DNA of 64,000 bases from Halohasta litorea (GTDB lineage Archaea; Halobacteriota; Halobacteria; Halobacteriales; Haloferacaceae). Positions 25,885-33,944 of the stretch are shown here, one piece after another. A program made the position numbers and the translations under genes. The stretch is taken from NCBI RefSeq assembly GCF_024494645.1, contig NZ_JANHDJ010000002.1:124001-188000 (forward strand), given 5' to 3'. The notes beneath the pieces were generated by a model. It saw only the letters and a list, made by a program, of their open reading frames with translations. It did no database searches and had not been told where the DNA came from. Numbering within the stretch: position 1 is the stretch's first letter; each line of letters opens with the position of its first letter.

Positions 25885-25906
25885 TGCGAGGGCTGGGATT
25901 CGAACC
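25885..25906 (-). repeat. Partial copy of the tRNA-Leu 3' end
   Basis: On the minus strand this repeats the T-loop to acceptor 3' end of the complete tRNA-Leu (GGTTCGAATCCCAGCCCTCGC), ~100 bases downstream of it. The flank cgaacgatagtgagg is also repeated a similar distance after each copy. This is the arrangement left by site-specific integration at tRNA 3' ends or by tandem duplication. Confidence 0.75.
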
Positions 25907-25984
25907 TCACTCGTAGCGAAGCTACTCGCTGCTTCGAATCCAGCCAGTAAGATTTCAGTCCTCACTATCGTTCGGACATGAAAT

Positions 25985-26068
25985 GCGAGGGCTGGGATTC
26001 GAACCCAGGGATCCCTTCGGAAGCGGGTCTTAAGCCCGCCGCTTTTGGCCTGGCTCAGCCACCCTCGC
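25985..26068 (-). tRNA. tRNA-Leu (anticodon TAA)
   Basis: 84 bases. Acceptor stem GCGAGGG pairs with CCCTCGC (25985-25991). The anticodon arm is gcggg-cttaaga-cccgc, giving anticodon TAA, which reads UUA. A long variable arm (class II) and a T-arm with GGTTCGAATCC follow. The CCA end is not encoded. It lies 47 bases after the ferredoxin-like stop on the same strand. No intron is seen. Confidence 0.95.
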
Positions 26069-26115
26069 GCAGTTGGTCTTCGCTTATCCAACAAAAGTGG
26101 GTTTCGATGTTCCGA

Positions 26116-26454
26116 CTACCAGTCGACGCTCAGCGAGCCGTCGCCGTGGGGGTCGGGCGCGATCTCGATATCCTTCTCGCGGTCGATGATGTGGATGATC
26201 CCGGTGCCTTTTTTCGCTGGACACAGCTCGGCTGCCCGAACGTTCTCGTCGAGCTCCGACTCGTCGAGGAAGTAGGCTCGTGGATTGGCAACGCCGGTTT
26301 CGAGATCCAGCTCCCAGTTGTTCGAGGCCTCCGCACACCGTCCCGCCCCGAAGCATTTGTTCGCCTCGAAGATGATCTTGTACGGCTTTTCCTCGATCGG
26401 CGGGGCATCGTCGGTCGTCCCGAACTCGCTGGGTTTCGGCCGCTCGTCGCTCAT
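26116..26454 (-). CDS. Ferredoxin-like small iron-sulfur protein
   Basis: 112 residues with a monocluster ferredoxin layout: EANKCFGAGRCAEAS near residue 35 and AAELCPAKKGTGII near residue 78. Only three cysteines are in cluster positions, with Gly/Ala where a fourth is expected, so a [3Fe-4S] or incomplete [4Fe-4S] site is likely. A ~25-residue N-terminal extension (PKPSEFGTTDD) is disordered and acidic. It follows siroheme decarboxylase by 49 bases on the same strand. Confidence 0.8.
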   Translation of the reverse strand: MSDERPKPSEFGTTDDAPPIEEKPYKIIFEANKCFGAGRCAEASNNWELDLETGVANPRAYFLDESELDENVRAAELCPAKKGTGIIHIIDREKDIEIAPDPHGDGSLSVDW

Positions 26455-26503
26455 ACATTCTCCTCGGTGCCAGCCGACCTTTCATGTGTCGGTTAGTCGC
26501 CGC

Positions 26504-27559
26504 CTACTGGTCGGCCAGTAGCTGTTCGTACTGCGCGCCAGTCTGTTTTAACGTCGCCGTCGAGTAGAGCCGTTCGTGGTCGACCGGAAGGTAGTCGGCG
26601 GCCAGTTCGTCGATCTTGGCGTCGACGGCCTCGGCCTCGCGGCCGTGAACCATGGTAAACAGATTGTAGGGCCAGCCCTGGTCGGGTCGCCGGGGGCGGT
26701 GATAACACAGCGTTACGTACGGCAGACTGCCGACGGTTTCGCCCCACTCGTCGAGTTTCTCGTCGGGGACGTCCCAGACGACCATACAGTTGTTTTTGAA
26801 CCCGGTGACGACGTGGTTGACCACACAGCCGATGCGTTTGATACAGCCGTTTTGAAGCAAGCGATCGATCGCGCTGATGACATCCGACACGTCGGCTCCG
26901 ATGCTGTCAGCCACATCCCCATACGGGGTCCGACTCAGCGGAAACCCGCCCTGAATCGCCAACAGCAGGTCGGCTTCGAGCGGACTCAGATCGCCGGTGG
27001 CCTCCTCGGAGATCCGTGTCGCGTCGACCGTCGTCGACTCCAGACTCTCGCGGGCGAACCGGTCGTCGTTGACGACCGGGAACTCCAGATCGATGTAGTA
27101 GTCGGTCATCATCGGGAGGTCCAGGACTTCACAGCCCGTCTCGGCCTCGATGTCGGCGAGGATCGAATCCCGCAGCTCCCGTGAGCCAGCGGTGACCACG
27201 AACCACATATTCCACTCGTGGTCCCGGCGGTAGTTGTGGTTGACCTGCCGGTGGCTGTTGATCGTGGCTGCAACCTCGTCGAATCGGTCGGGTGGTGCCC
27301 GAACCGCTGCCAGCGTCGAACTGCCGATCACTGGCGGATTGAGAACCGGTCCGAACCGCCGGAAAATCCCGCGGTCGGAGAGTCGCTGGACCCGGTCGAG
27401 CACATCGGCTGCCGTGAGGTCGACGCCCGTGGCTGCGGTGAGATCGGCTGCCATTGCCGCGAAGGGGTCGGCGGTGACCGGCACGCCGCTTTGGTACTCG
27501 TCGATCAGGGTCGCGTCGACGGTGTCGAGATCCGCCCGCCAGTCGGCCTCGAGACTCAT
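26504..27559 (-). CDS. Fused siroheme decarboxylase (AhbA-AhbB type)
   Basis: 351 residues made of two Lrp/AsnC-like halves. The first half has RRFGPVLNPP and VNHNYRRDHEWNMWFVV; the second has IKRIGCVVNHVVTGFKNN and VTLCYHRPRRPDQGWPYN then LFTMVHG. These are the substrate-binding His/Tyr/Arg signatures of AhbA and AhbB, which decarboxylate siroheme to didecarboxysiroheme in the alternative heme pathway of archaea. Fusion gives the heterodimer as one chain. An upstream in-frame ATG (27607) is possible; the one at 27559 is closer to the fold. Often annotated only as an AsnC regulator. Confidence 0.88.
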   Translation of the reverse strand: MSLEADWRADLDTVDATLIDEYQSGVPVTADPFAAMAADLTAATGVDLTAADVLDRVQRLSDRGIFRRFGPVLNPPVIGSSTLAAVRAPPDRFDEVAATINSHRQVNHNYRRDHEWNMWFVVTAGSRELRDSILADIEAETGCEVLDLPMMTDYYIDLEFPVVNDDRFARESLESTTVDATRISEEATGDLSPLEADLLLAIQGGFPLSRTPYGDVADSIGADVSDVISAIDRLLQNGCIKRIGCVVNHVVTGFKNNCMVVWDVPDEKLDEWGETVGSLPYVTLCYHRPRRPDQGWPYNLFTMVHGREAEAVDAKIDELAADYLPVDHERLYSTATLKQTGAQYEQLLADQ

Positions 27560-27658
27560 TATTTCCTGTAGGGGCGGTGGGTACCTACCGCTTTCGGAGT
27601 CTTTCATTCGCTGAGAAGACAACGGGAGGCTTTTGGATCACACGCGCCAAGGAAATCT

Positions 27659-28777
27659 ATGGCGAAGGCGACCCAAACATTCGGCGAGTGGCCCCTGAAG
27701 CGACTGATGACCGAGGTCTGTGGCTCCGGCCACAAATCCGCAGAGGACCTGACACGGGCCCAAGCAACCGAGGCCTTCGAGCGCATCATCGCGGGTGCGC
27801 CCGATCCGACCACCCTCGGGGCCTTTTGGCTCTCCAACCGCTGGAAGCGAAACACGCCCACGGAGTTGGCCGCCTACACCGACGTGATGTGTGAGCACGT
27901 CGACTACGCCGAGCCCGACTGTGACCCCGTCGACTGCGGGGCCAACTACGACGGCAAGGGCAAGAGTGCGATCCTCGGCGTCGCCGCTGGCGTCGTCGCC
28001 GCGGCGGCCGGTACCCCGGTCGTCGCCCATTCGGGGGACCGTGTACCGACCCAGAAGCAGGACGCCTACAAACACGTCCTGGACGAACTCGGCGTTCGAA
28101 CCGAACTCTCCCCACAGGACTCGGCGGACATGGTCGACGACACCGGCTTCGGCTTCTACTATCAGCCCGCGTTCAACCCGGTAATCGACGAACTGTTCGA
28201 CCGCCGGGATCAGATGGGCGTCCGGACGTTCGTCAACACTATCGAGACGCTGGCGAACCCCGCAAACGCCGACGTCCATCTCGGTTCCTTCTACCATCTC
28301 GCGTTCGCCAAGAAGATGGTCGACACCTTCGCCGAAAGCCACCACCACGATATGGACCGCGTGATCATGTTCCAGGGGATGGAAGGCTACGACGATATCC
28401 GGCCCGGATTTACAAAGGTGGCCGAGTGGACCCGCGAGCCACGGAGTGGCTCGGACCGACCGAGCACTGACGACGAGGAACCGCGAGCAGACGGCGAATT
28501 TACGGATTACGGCATCGAGACCGCCGAGTACGGGATGGATCTCGAGGGTGAGGATCTCAACGTCGACGATATCGCGGTCGACTCCGCGGCGATCACCGAG
28601 GAGGTCGTCGCTGGCGACCGCGACGACCAGTTCGCCGACGCCGTCGTGCTCAACGCCGCCGTCCGGATCTATGCTCGCGAGGATGTCGACTCGATCGATG
28701 CGGGACTGGAAGCCGCCCGTGAGGCGATCGCCGACGGGAGTGCGGCGGCCGTTCTCGAAGACCTACAAGCGTTCTAA
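27659..28777 (+). CDS. Anthranilate phosphoribosyltransferase-like protein (TrpD2 type)
   Basis: 372 residues. The N-terminal helical domain ([39 protein letters not shown]) and glycine-rich nucleotide loop ([36 protein letters not shown]) match the class-III phosphoribosyltransferase fold. The true TrpD motifs GTGGD and KHGNR are replaced by CGANYDGK and AHSGD, so it is a TrpD2/YbiB-type paralogue, not the tryptophan enzyme. No trp genes are near. The C-terminal region carries a poorly conserved acidic insert. Confidence 0.82.
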   Translation: MAKATQTFGEWPLKRLMTEVCGSGHKSAEDLTRAQATEAFERIIAGAPDPTTLGAFWLSNRWKRNTPTELAAYTDVMCEHVDYAEPDCDPVDCGANYDGKGKSAILGVAAGVVAAAAGTPVVAHSGDRVPTQKQDAYKHVLDELGVRTELSPQDSADMVDDTGFGFYYQPAFNPVIDELFDRRDQMGVRTFVNTIETLANPANADVHLGSFYHLAFAKKMVDTFAESHHHDMDRVIMFQGMEGYDDIRPGFTKVAEWTREPRSGSDRPSTDDEEPRADGEFTDYGIETAEYGMDLEGEDLNVDDIAVDSAAITEEVVAGDRDDQFADAVVLNAAVRIYAREDVDSIDAGLEAAREAIADGSAAAVLEDLQAF

Positions 28778-28871
28778 CCGGCGCGTCAGCGCTGATTCCG
28801 TCCCGATTTATCAGGAACGACGCTGTTCAGTACCACAGAACCTAAACCCTGTTCGATCCTATACGCCTTCG

Positions 28872-29939
28872 ATGCAACGTGTTCGGCGTCGAACGCCGCA
28901 GGATTTCGACCGCGTCCTCTCCTCGATGTGTACGGTTCCACATCCCGACGCCCAGGAGGAGGCAGTCCGGTTTCTCTCGGCCAACCCCGGCGACCCAGCG
29001 ACCTATCAGACAGTCGCCGAACTCGAAGGCGAGGCCGTCGACCTGCTCGGCAAGATCGCCGGGCTCGACAGACCCGAGGGCTACCTCGCCAGCGGCGGCA
29101 CCGAGGCCAACATCCAGGCGGTCCGTGCGGCCCGGAACCTCGCCGAGACGGACGCGCCGAACATCGTCGCCCCCGAGAGCGCCCACTTCAGCCTCACCAA
29201 GGCCGCCGAGGTCCTGGACGTCGAACTCCGGACGGTCCCGGTCGACGACGGTTACCGGGCGAATCTCGATGCGGTCTCGGCGGCGGTCGACGCCGACACG
29301 GTCGCGGTGATCGGCGTCGCCGGAACGACCGAGTACGGCCGGGTCGACCCCATTCCGGCGCTCACTGAGATCGCCCACGACGCGGGCGCGAAAATGCACG
29401 TCGACGCCTCGTGGGGCGGCTTTCTGCTTCCCTTCACCGACCACGAGTGGTCCTTCGCGGACGCGCCGATCGACTCGATGGCGATCGACCCGCATAAATG
29501 CGGACAGGCCCCCGTCCCGGCGGGCGGGTTTCTGGCCCGCGATCGGGAGACGGTCGACGCGCTGGCGGTCGACACACCCTACCTCGAAACGACCTCGCAG
29601 GCCACCCTCACGGGAACCCGGAGCGGGGCGGGCGTCGCGGGGGCACTGGCGGCGATGGAGGCGCTGTGGCCAGCGGGCTACCGCGCCAGCTATCGCGACC
29701 AACAGGCCAACGCCGACTATCTCGCTGGGGAGTTTTCGGCTCGGGGGATCGACACTGTCGACCCCGTGTTGCCGCTGGTTGCGGCGTCGCTCGCGCCCTC
29801 GACGTTCGAGGCGCTTCGGGAGGCTGGCTGGCGTATCTCCCGCACAGCGACAGGCGAGCTCCGGATCGTCTGTATGCCCCACGTCACCCGCGAGGCACTG
29901 GCGTCGTTCCTCGCCGACCTCGACCGGATTCGGTCCTGA
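28872..29939 (+). CDS. mfnA: PLP-dependent decarboxylase MfnA (probable L-aspartate decarboxylase)
   Basis: 355 residues from [23 protein letters not shown] motifs: [32 protein letters not shown], and [18 protein letters not shown] with the Schiff-base Lys. The family contains tyrosine decarboxylases of methanofuran synthesis and aspartate decarboxylases that make beta-alanine for CoA. Halobacteria lack methanofuran, so the aspartate role is favoured. The 142-codon in-frame extension upstream overlaps the previous gene and is not used. Confidence 0.88.
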   Translation: MQRVRRRTPQDFDRVLSSMCTVPHPDAQEEAVRFLSANPGDPATYQTVAELEGEAVDLLGKIAGLDRPEGYLASGGTEANIQAVRAARNLAETDAPNIVAPESAHFSLTKAAEVLDVELRTVPVDDGYRANLDAVSAAVDADTVAVIGVAGTTEYGRVDPIPALTEIAHDAGAKMHVDASWGGFLLPFTDHEWSFADAPIDSMAIDPHKCGQAPVPAGGFLARDRETVDALAVDTPYLETTSQATLTGTRSGAGVAGALAAMEALWPAGYRASYRDQQANADYLAGEFSARGIDTVDPVLPLVAASLAPSTFEALREAGWRISRTATGELRIVCMPHVTREALASFLADLDRIRS

Positions 29940-29945
29940 CTGCCT

Positions 29946-29953
29946 TTTATATT
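29946..29953 (+). promoter_or_regulatory. TATA element of the Usp gene at 29975
   Basis: tttatatt is centred ~25 bases before the ATG, giving a leaderless transcript; it sits just after the mfnA stop. Confidence 0.6.
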
Positions 29954-29974
29954 CGCTCCCTACCAAGCGCCTGT

Positions 29975-30391
29975 ATGGTTGTCCTCGTCCCTTACGACGG
30001 CTCCCAGCCAGCCCAGCAGGCAGTCGAGTACGCGATCGACAACTGCGGCGACCAACCGATCGTCCTGTTGCGCGTCATCGAGTTCGCCGACGGCTCGCTG
30101 GAGGCCGGTGTCGACCTGATAAAGGAACGACTCAAGGAGTCCCGCGAGGAGGGTGCCGCCGAGCTCTCCGAGGAACTCTTAGAAACGCTGAACGATTCGA
30201 CAGTCGACTACGACGTCGAGACCGTCGTCGGCAAACCCGCCCGCGAGATCGTCGAGTTCGCCGAGGCCAACGATATTTCCCAGATCGTCATCGGGAGCCA
30301 CGGCCGAACCGGAGCCTCCCGCGTCCTCCTGGGGAGCGTCGCCCAGACGGTCGTCCGTCGCGCGCCGACCCCTGTCACTGTCGTTCGGTGA
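29975..30391 (+). CDS. Universal stress protein with intact ATP-binding motif
   Basis: 138 residues: MVVLVPYDGSQPAQQAVEYA at the N-terminus and IVIGSHGRTGASRVLLGSVA near the end, the complete G-x2-G-x9-G(S) ATP signature. C-terminal PTPVTVV. This is the most canonical Usp of the four in the window. ATG at 29975 with a well-placed TATA element. Confidence 0.92.
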   Translation: MVVLVPYDGSQPAQQAVEYAIDNCGDQPIVLLRVIEFADGSLEAGVDLIKERLKESREEGAAELSEELLETLNDSTVDYDVETVVGKPAREIVEFAEANDISQIVIGSHGRTGASRVLLGSVAQTVVRRAPTPVTVVR

Positions 30392-30459
30392 TCGTCCCCT
30401 GTGGCCGAGTCAGCCATCGGCCACCTCGCTTATCGACGTTCGTGTCGACAGCCACCCGT

Positions 30460-30786
30460 ATGAACACTACTCAGGCACTCACTGAGATCGAGGCGGCCAA
30501 CGACACCCACGCTGACGATCCGGAAGGGTTCGACGCCGACAAACAGAGCTACAACCGGGTGCTCACTGAGGCCGAGGAGATCGGCGGCTCGGAACTCGTC
30601 GACGCCCTCACCGAGCGGATCGTCCAAGACATCAGGGCAGCCAACGAACGACCCGGACCCACCGCCGTCAGGCAGCACGCGGTCGACCTCTGTGAGCGCA
30701 AGGAGATCGACATTCCCGAGGGCTCTGAACTGTCGGGTCAGGATGCGACCGGTAGCGACGCCGAACTCGGCAACGATCCCTTTTAA
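30460..30786 (+). CDS. Conserved haloarchaeal small acidic protein, unknown function
   Basis: 108 residues from MNTTQALTEIEAANDTHADD. All-helical character (YNRVLTEAEEIGGSELVDAL; RPGPTAVRQHAVDLCERKEI) and an acidic low-complexity tail. No motif is recognised. It lies between usp and metG on the same strand with its own spacing of 68 bases upstream. Confidence 0.65.
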   Translation: MNTTQALTEIEAANDTHADDPEGFDADKQSYNRVLTEAEEIGGSELVDALTERIVQDIRAANERPGPTAVRQHAVDLCERKEIDIPEGSELSGQDATGSDAELGNDPF

Positions 30787-30842
30787 TCCGAGACCGACCG
30801 CGAATCAGCGGCTTTTAGGGCGTCTTCGCCAACCCATAGCCA

Positions 30843-32936
30843 ATGAGTCACGACGAGTTCCCAACAGAGGCTCCAGCGGTGGTGACCTGCGGGCTGCCGT
30901 ATGCCAACGGCGACCTGCACGTCGGCCACCTCCGGACCTACGTCGGCGGCGATGTCTATTCGCGCGCGCTGAAAACCCTCGGCCAGGAGACCGCCTTCGT
31001 CTCCGGGTCGGATATGCATGGCACGCCCGTTGCGGTCAACGCCGAAAAACAGGGCGTCTCTCCTGAAGAATTTGCTCTCGACTGGCACGAGACCTACAAG
31101 GAGACGTTCCCGCGGTTCGACGTCGAGTTCGACAACTACGGTCACACCCACGACGAGACCAACGCCGAGATGACGAAGTCGATCGTCCAGGCGCTCGACG
31201 AGGCGGGCCACATCTACGAAAAGGAGATCATGGTGGCCTACGACCCCGCTGAGGACCAACACCTCCCGGATCGCTACGTCGAGGGCACCTGCCCGTACTG
31301 TGGCGCAAAGGCCCGTGGCGACGAGTGCGACGAGGGCTGCCAGCGCCACCTCGAACCCGGCGAGATCGAAGATCCGGTCTCCTCGATCACGGGCAACCCT
31401 GCCGAGTACCGCGAGCGTAGCCACAAGTTCTTCGAAGTCTCCGAGTTCGAGGACTACCTCAGCGAGTTCCTGGACCGACTCGAAGGCACCTCGAACGCCC
31501 AGAATCAGCCCCGCGAGTGGATCGAATCCGGCCTCCAGGACTGGTGTATCACCCGCGATATGGACTGGGGGATCGACTACCCAGACAAAGACGAGGGTAC
31601 CGATGATCTCGTGCTCTACGTCTGGGTCGACGCCCCGATCGAGTACATCTCCTCGACCAAACAGTACACCGAGCGCGTGGGTCCTGACACCTACGACTGG
31701 GAGGAAACCTGGCGGGACGAGGGCGAAATCGTCCACGTCATCGGCCGGGATATCATCCAGCACCACTCGATCTTCTGGCCAGCGATGCTCAACGGCGCGG
31801 GGTACAACGAGCCGCGAGCCATCATGGCCTCCGGTTTTGTTACTCTGGGCGGCAAAGGGTTCTCCACGAGCCGCGACCGGGCCGTCTGGGCCGATGAATA
31901 CCTCGAGGAGGGGTTCCATCCCGACCTCCTGCGCTACTATCTCGCCACCAACGGCGGCTTCCAACAGGACGTCGACTTCTCGTGGGACAAGTTCCGCGAC
32001 CGGGTCAACACCGAACTCGTCGGCACGCTCGGCAACTTCGTCTACCGTTCCCTCCTCTTTGCGGCTCGCAACTACGGCGGGACGCCCGATGCCGAGGTTT
32101 CCGAGGAGGTCGACGACCGGATCGCCGAAGCCGTCGACGAGTTCACCGACGCCATCAACGACTACTCGATCCGGGAGGCGGGCAACGCCGGGATCCGACT
32201 CGCACAGTTCGGCAACGAGTACATCCAGCGCAACGAGCCGTGGAAGCTGACTGATGAGGACCCCGAGCAGGCCCGGCAGGTCATCTACGACTGCGTCCAG
32301 CTCGCCAAAGCCCTCGCCGTGATCTTCCAGCCGATCGCCCCCGAGACCTGCCAACGCCTCTGGGACCAACTCGGCGAGGACGGTACCGTGGCAAACACGA
32401 CGATTGAGGCCGCCCGCGAGGGCCCACAGGGTGAGTTCGACGAGCCCGCGGAACTCTTCGAGAAGATCGAAGCAGAGCGCGTCGACGAACTCAACGAAAA
32501 GCTCGACCAGCGGGTCGAAGCAGCGACAGCCGATGCTAACGAGGATGACGAATCCATGACCGACGACTCAGACGACGACAACGACGCACAGCCAGCCGAC
32601 CTCGAACCCATCGTCGAGGATCGGATTAGTTTCGAGGCATTCCAGGAGATCGATCTCCGCGTGGGCGAGATCAAAGAGGCCGAGCCGGTCGAGGGCGCGG
32701 ACAAACTCGCCAAACTCCAGGTTGACATCGGCCACGAGGTCCGCCAACTCGTCGCGGGGATCAAACAGCTTCACGACCTCGACGAGCTGCCGGGTACCCG
32801 CGTCATCATCGTCGCCAACCTCGAAGAGGCTGAGCTGTTCGGCGTCGAGTCCAACGGGATGCTGCTGGCCGCTGGCGACGAAGCGGACATCCTGACGACA
32901 CACGGCGACTCAGTGCTCGGAACCCGCGTTCAGTAA
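30843..32936 (+). CDS. metG: Methionyl-tRNA synthetase
   Basis: 697 residues. Class-I motifs: LPYANGDLHVGHLRTYVGGD (HIGH equivalent HVGH) and KGFSTSR (KMSKS equivalent). A zinc knuckle CPYCGAKARGDECDEGCQRH lies in the connective domain. After the anticodon-binding domain, an acidic linker (~560-590) leads to a C-terminal EMAP/Trbp111-type tRNA-binding domain (LRVGEIKEAEPVEGADKLAK). Full-length and single copy here. Confidence 0.97.
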   Translation: MSHDEFPTEAPAVVTCGLPYANGDLHVGHLRTYVGGDVYSRALKTLGQETAFVSGSDMHGTPVAVNAEKQGVSPEEFALDWHETYKETFPRFDVEFDNYGHTHDETNAEMTKSIVQALDEAGHIYEKEIMVAYDPAEDQHLPDRYVEGTCPYCGAKARGDECDEGCQRHLEPGEIEDPVSSITGNPAEYRERSHKFFEVSEFEDYLSEFLDRLEGTSNAQNQPREWIESGLQDWCITRDMDWGIDYPDKDEGTDDLVLYVWVDAPIEYISSTKQYTERVGPDTYDWEETWRDEGEIVHVIGRDIIQHHSIFWPAMLNGAGYNEPRAIMASGFVTLGGKGFSTSRDRAVWADEYLEEGFHPDLLRYYLATNGGFQQDVDFSWDKFRDRVNTELVGTLGNFVYRSLLFAARNYGGTPDAEVSEEVDDRIAEAVDEFTDAINDYSIREAGNAGIRLAQFGNEYIQRNEPWKLTDEDPEQARQVIYDCVQLAKALAVIFQPIAPETCQRLWDQLGEDGTVANTTIEAAREGPQGEFDEPAELFEKIEAERVDELNEKLDQRVEAATADANEDDESMTDDSDDDNDAQPADLEPIVEDRISFEAFQEIDLRVGEIKEAEPVEGADKLAKLQVDIGHEVRQLVAGIKQLHDLDELPGTRVIIVANLEEAELFGVESNGMLLAAGDEADILTTHGDSVLGTRVQ

Positions 32937-32948
32937 TCAGCTACGGGC

Positions 32949-33470
32949 TCAGACCCGACTCCACTTCTCGACGAGAGCCTCATCGACCGGCGCACCTTTG
33001 AGCTGGAGGATCGACACCGCCTCGCCGAGTGCCTCGTCGTCGGCGACGGTGACTGTTGTCGTCTCCGGGTCGCCGTCGTCGTCGTACTGGACCGCGAGTT
33101 CGCAGTCGTCGGCGTTGATCGTGACATCGGTGATATCGTAGATATCGACGACGGCCGACGGGCGGTTAATAAACGGCAGACAGAGGGTTCCAACCGCGCC
33201 CATGAGTGCGACCAGCGAGGCGACGCCGAGCATCGAGACTGCCCCGGTCGCGCTGCCGCTGGCGATTGATCCCACGAGATCGGCAGCCGAACCGAGGAGA
33301 CTGAAGCTCCCGAATCCAACGGCGAGATATCGCAGTATGGATTTCCAGTTGCCCCGTCTGTACGTCCCGACAGTGAGTCCGCGGAGGGTGTGGCGAGTCC
33401 GGAGGCGTCCGTCGACGACACGGGCGATTCCTGTCCGGGTTCGGAAGCTCCAGACGCCTGCCTGCTTCAT
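32949..33470 (-). CDS. Membrane protein with two helices, unknown function
   Basis: 173 residues from MKQAGVWSFRTRTGIARVVD. A basic N-terminal ~45 residues, two transmembrane segments (~50-75 and 82-105), then a soluble beta-rich part INADDCELAVQYDDDGDPET. Convergent with metG. The ATG at 33470 was preferred to an upstream codon nine residues earlier because the sequence before it is Arg-rich and non-conserved in style. Confidence 0.62.
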   Translation of the reverse strand: MKQAGVWSFRTRTGIARVVDGRLRTRHTLRGLTVGTYRRGNWKSILRYLAVGFGSFSLLGSAADLVGSIASGSATGAVSMLGVASLVALMGAVGTLCLPFINRPSAVVDIYDITDVTINADDCELAVQYDDDGDPETTTVTVADDEALGEAVSILQLKGAPVDEALVEKWSRV

Positions 33471-33944
33471 ACTCCGTTCTTGTCGGTCCCTTCGCAAAAA
33501 CCTGTGTGGTGGCTAACAACTGCGGAGTAGGTACTGACTGCTCGTCAGTCGGATGCTCCGGTCGGCGGATCGTGGTCGGCTCTGCGTCACTAGCTACCAC
33601 TCTACAGGCTGGTTTTATTAGTCAGTGCAACTACAATAAAGGCGCCAGCAGTATTCAGTGCCGCAGGCCCCCGCTGACAGGAGTTTCCACTTTCAGCTCT
33701 CCCCCAACTGCTGTCAGTCAAACCGCTGGATTCTGCTGGGTTTCCTCCTATAGTTCCCACCCAACTGGTAGCTCCCGGTAGGGATTAGTAGCTGCCGCCC
33801 TTTGGTGTGGTATACAATGGCACAATCTCTCTGTGACGGGCCGACAGCGGCCGACGCCGTCATAACGGGCGTTACAGGACCGCCGGGAGCAAAGCACTTA
33901 TCCCCGGACCGACCCGACCTTCGGACAATCCCCCCGAGGAAATT
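33471..33944. other. 474-base noncoding region upstream of cdc48
   Basis: No ORF with haloarchaeal coding character; the 91-codon plus-strand frame is Ser/Cys-rich. A hairpin with 12-base arms, one mismatch (33674-33685 with 33706-33717, CTGACAGGAGTT and AACTGCTGTCAG), is flanked by pyrimidine-rich DNA and two gtttcc words. TATA-like tttattag (~33615) and caataaagg (~33639) occur before the hairpin. The cdc48 promoter probably contains cacttatc (33896-33903). It may hold a small RNA; nothing matches RNase P or SRP RNA by eye. Confidence 0.55.

Larger units (their letters stand above)
25448..25984. other. 537-base low-GC intergenic region between DUF5813-like gene and tRNA-Leu
   Basis: No credible gene: the 70-71 codon ORFs on either strand are rich in Ser/Cys/Arg and cross hairpins or tRNA pieces. 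Contents are a TATA-like stretch (tattattaag, 25575-25584), a 10-base perfect hairpin (25608-25638), two alternative hairpins each followed by a T-run (25658-25708), and a copy of the tRNA-Leu 3' end with its downstream flank (25857-25906). Composition is clearly different from neighbouring genes. Confidence 0.7.

Noticed and set aside
25598-25910. 70-71 codon ORFs on both strands in the gap before tRNA-Leu
   Set aside because: They run through hairpins and a tRNA fragment and have random-like composition.
25857-26005. Repeated block considered as a CRISPR array
   Set aside because: Only two full copies, no regular spacers, no cas genes; the repeat is a tRNA 3' end.
28446-28871. Long N-terminal extension of the mfnA frame
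   Set aside because: Overlaps the 3' part of the TrpD-like gene out of frame and is Arg/Ser-rich; the conserved fold begins at 28872.
30783-32369. 528-codon minus-strand ORF opposite metG
   Set aside because: Antisense shadow of a clear synthetase; Val/Leu-rich from reversed acidic codons, no motifs.
33671-33760. gtttcc words resembling origin recognition boxes
   Set aside because: Only partial similarity, no full repeats and no orc1/cdc6 gene in the window.
33506-33781. 91-codon plus-strand ORF upstream of cdc48
   Set aside because: Ser/Cys/Thr-rich with no acidic bias; more likely noncoding.
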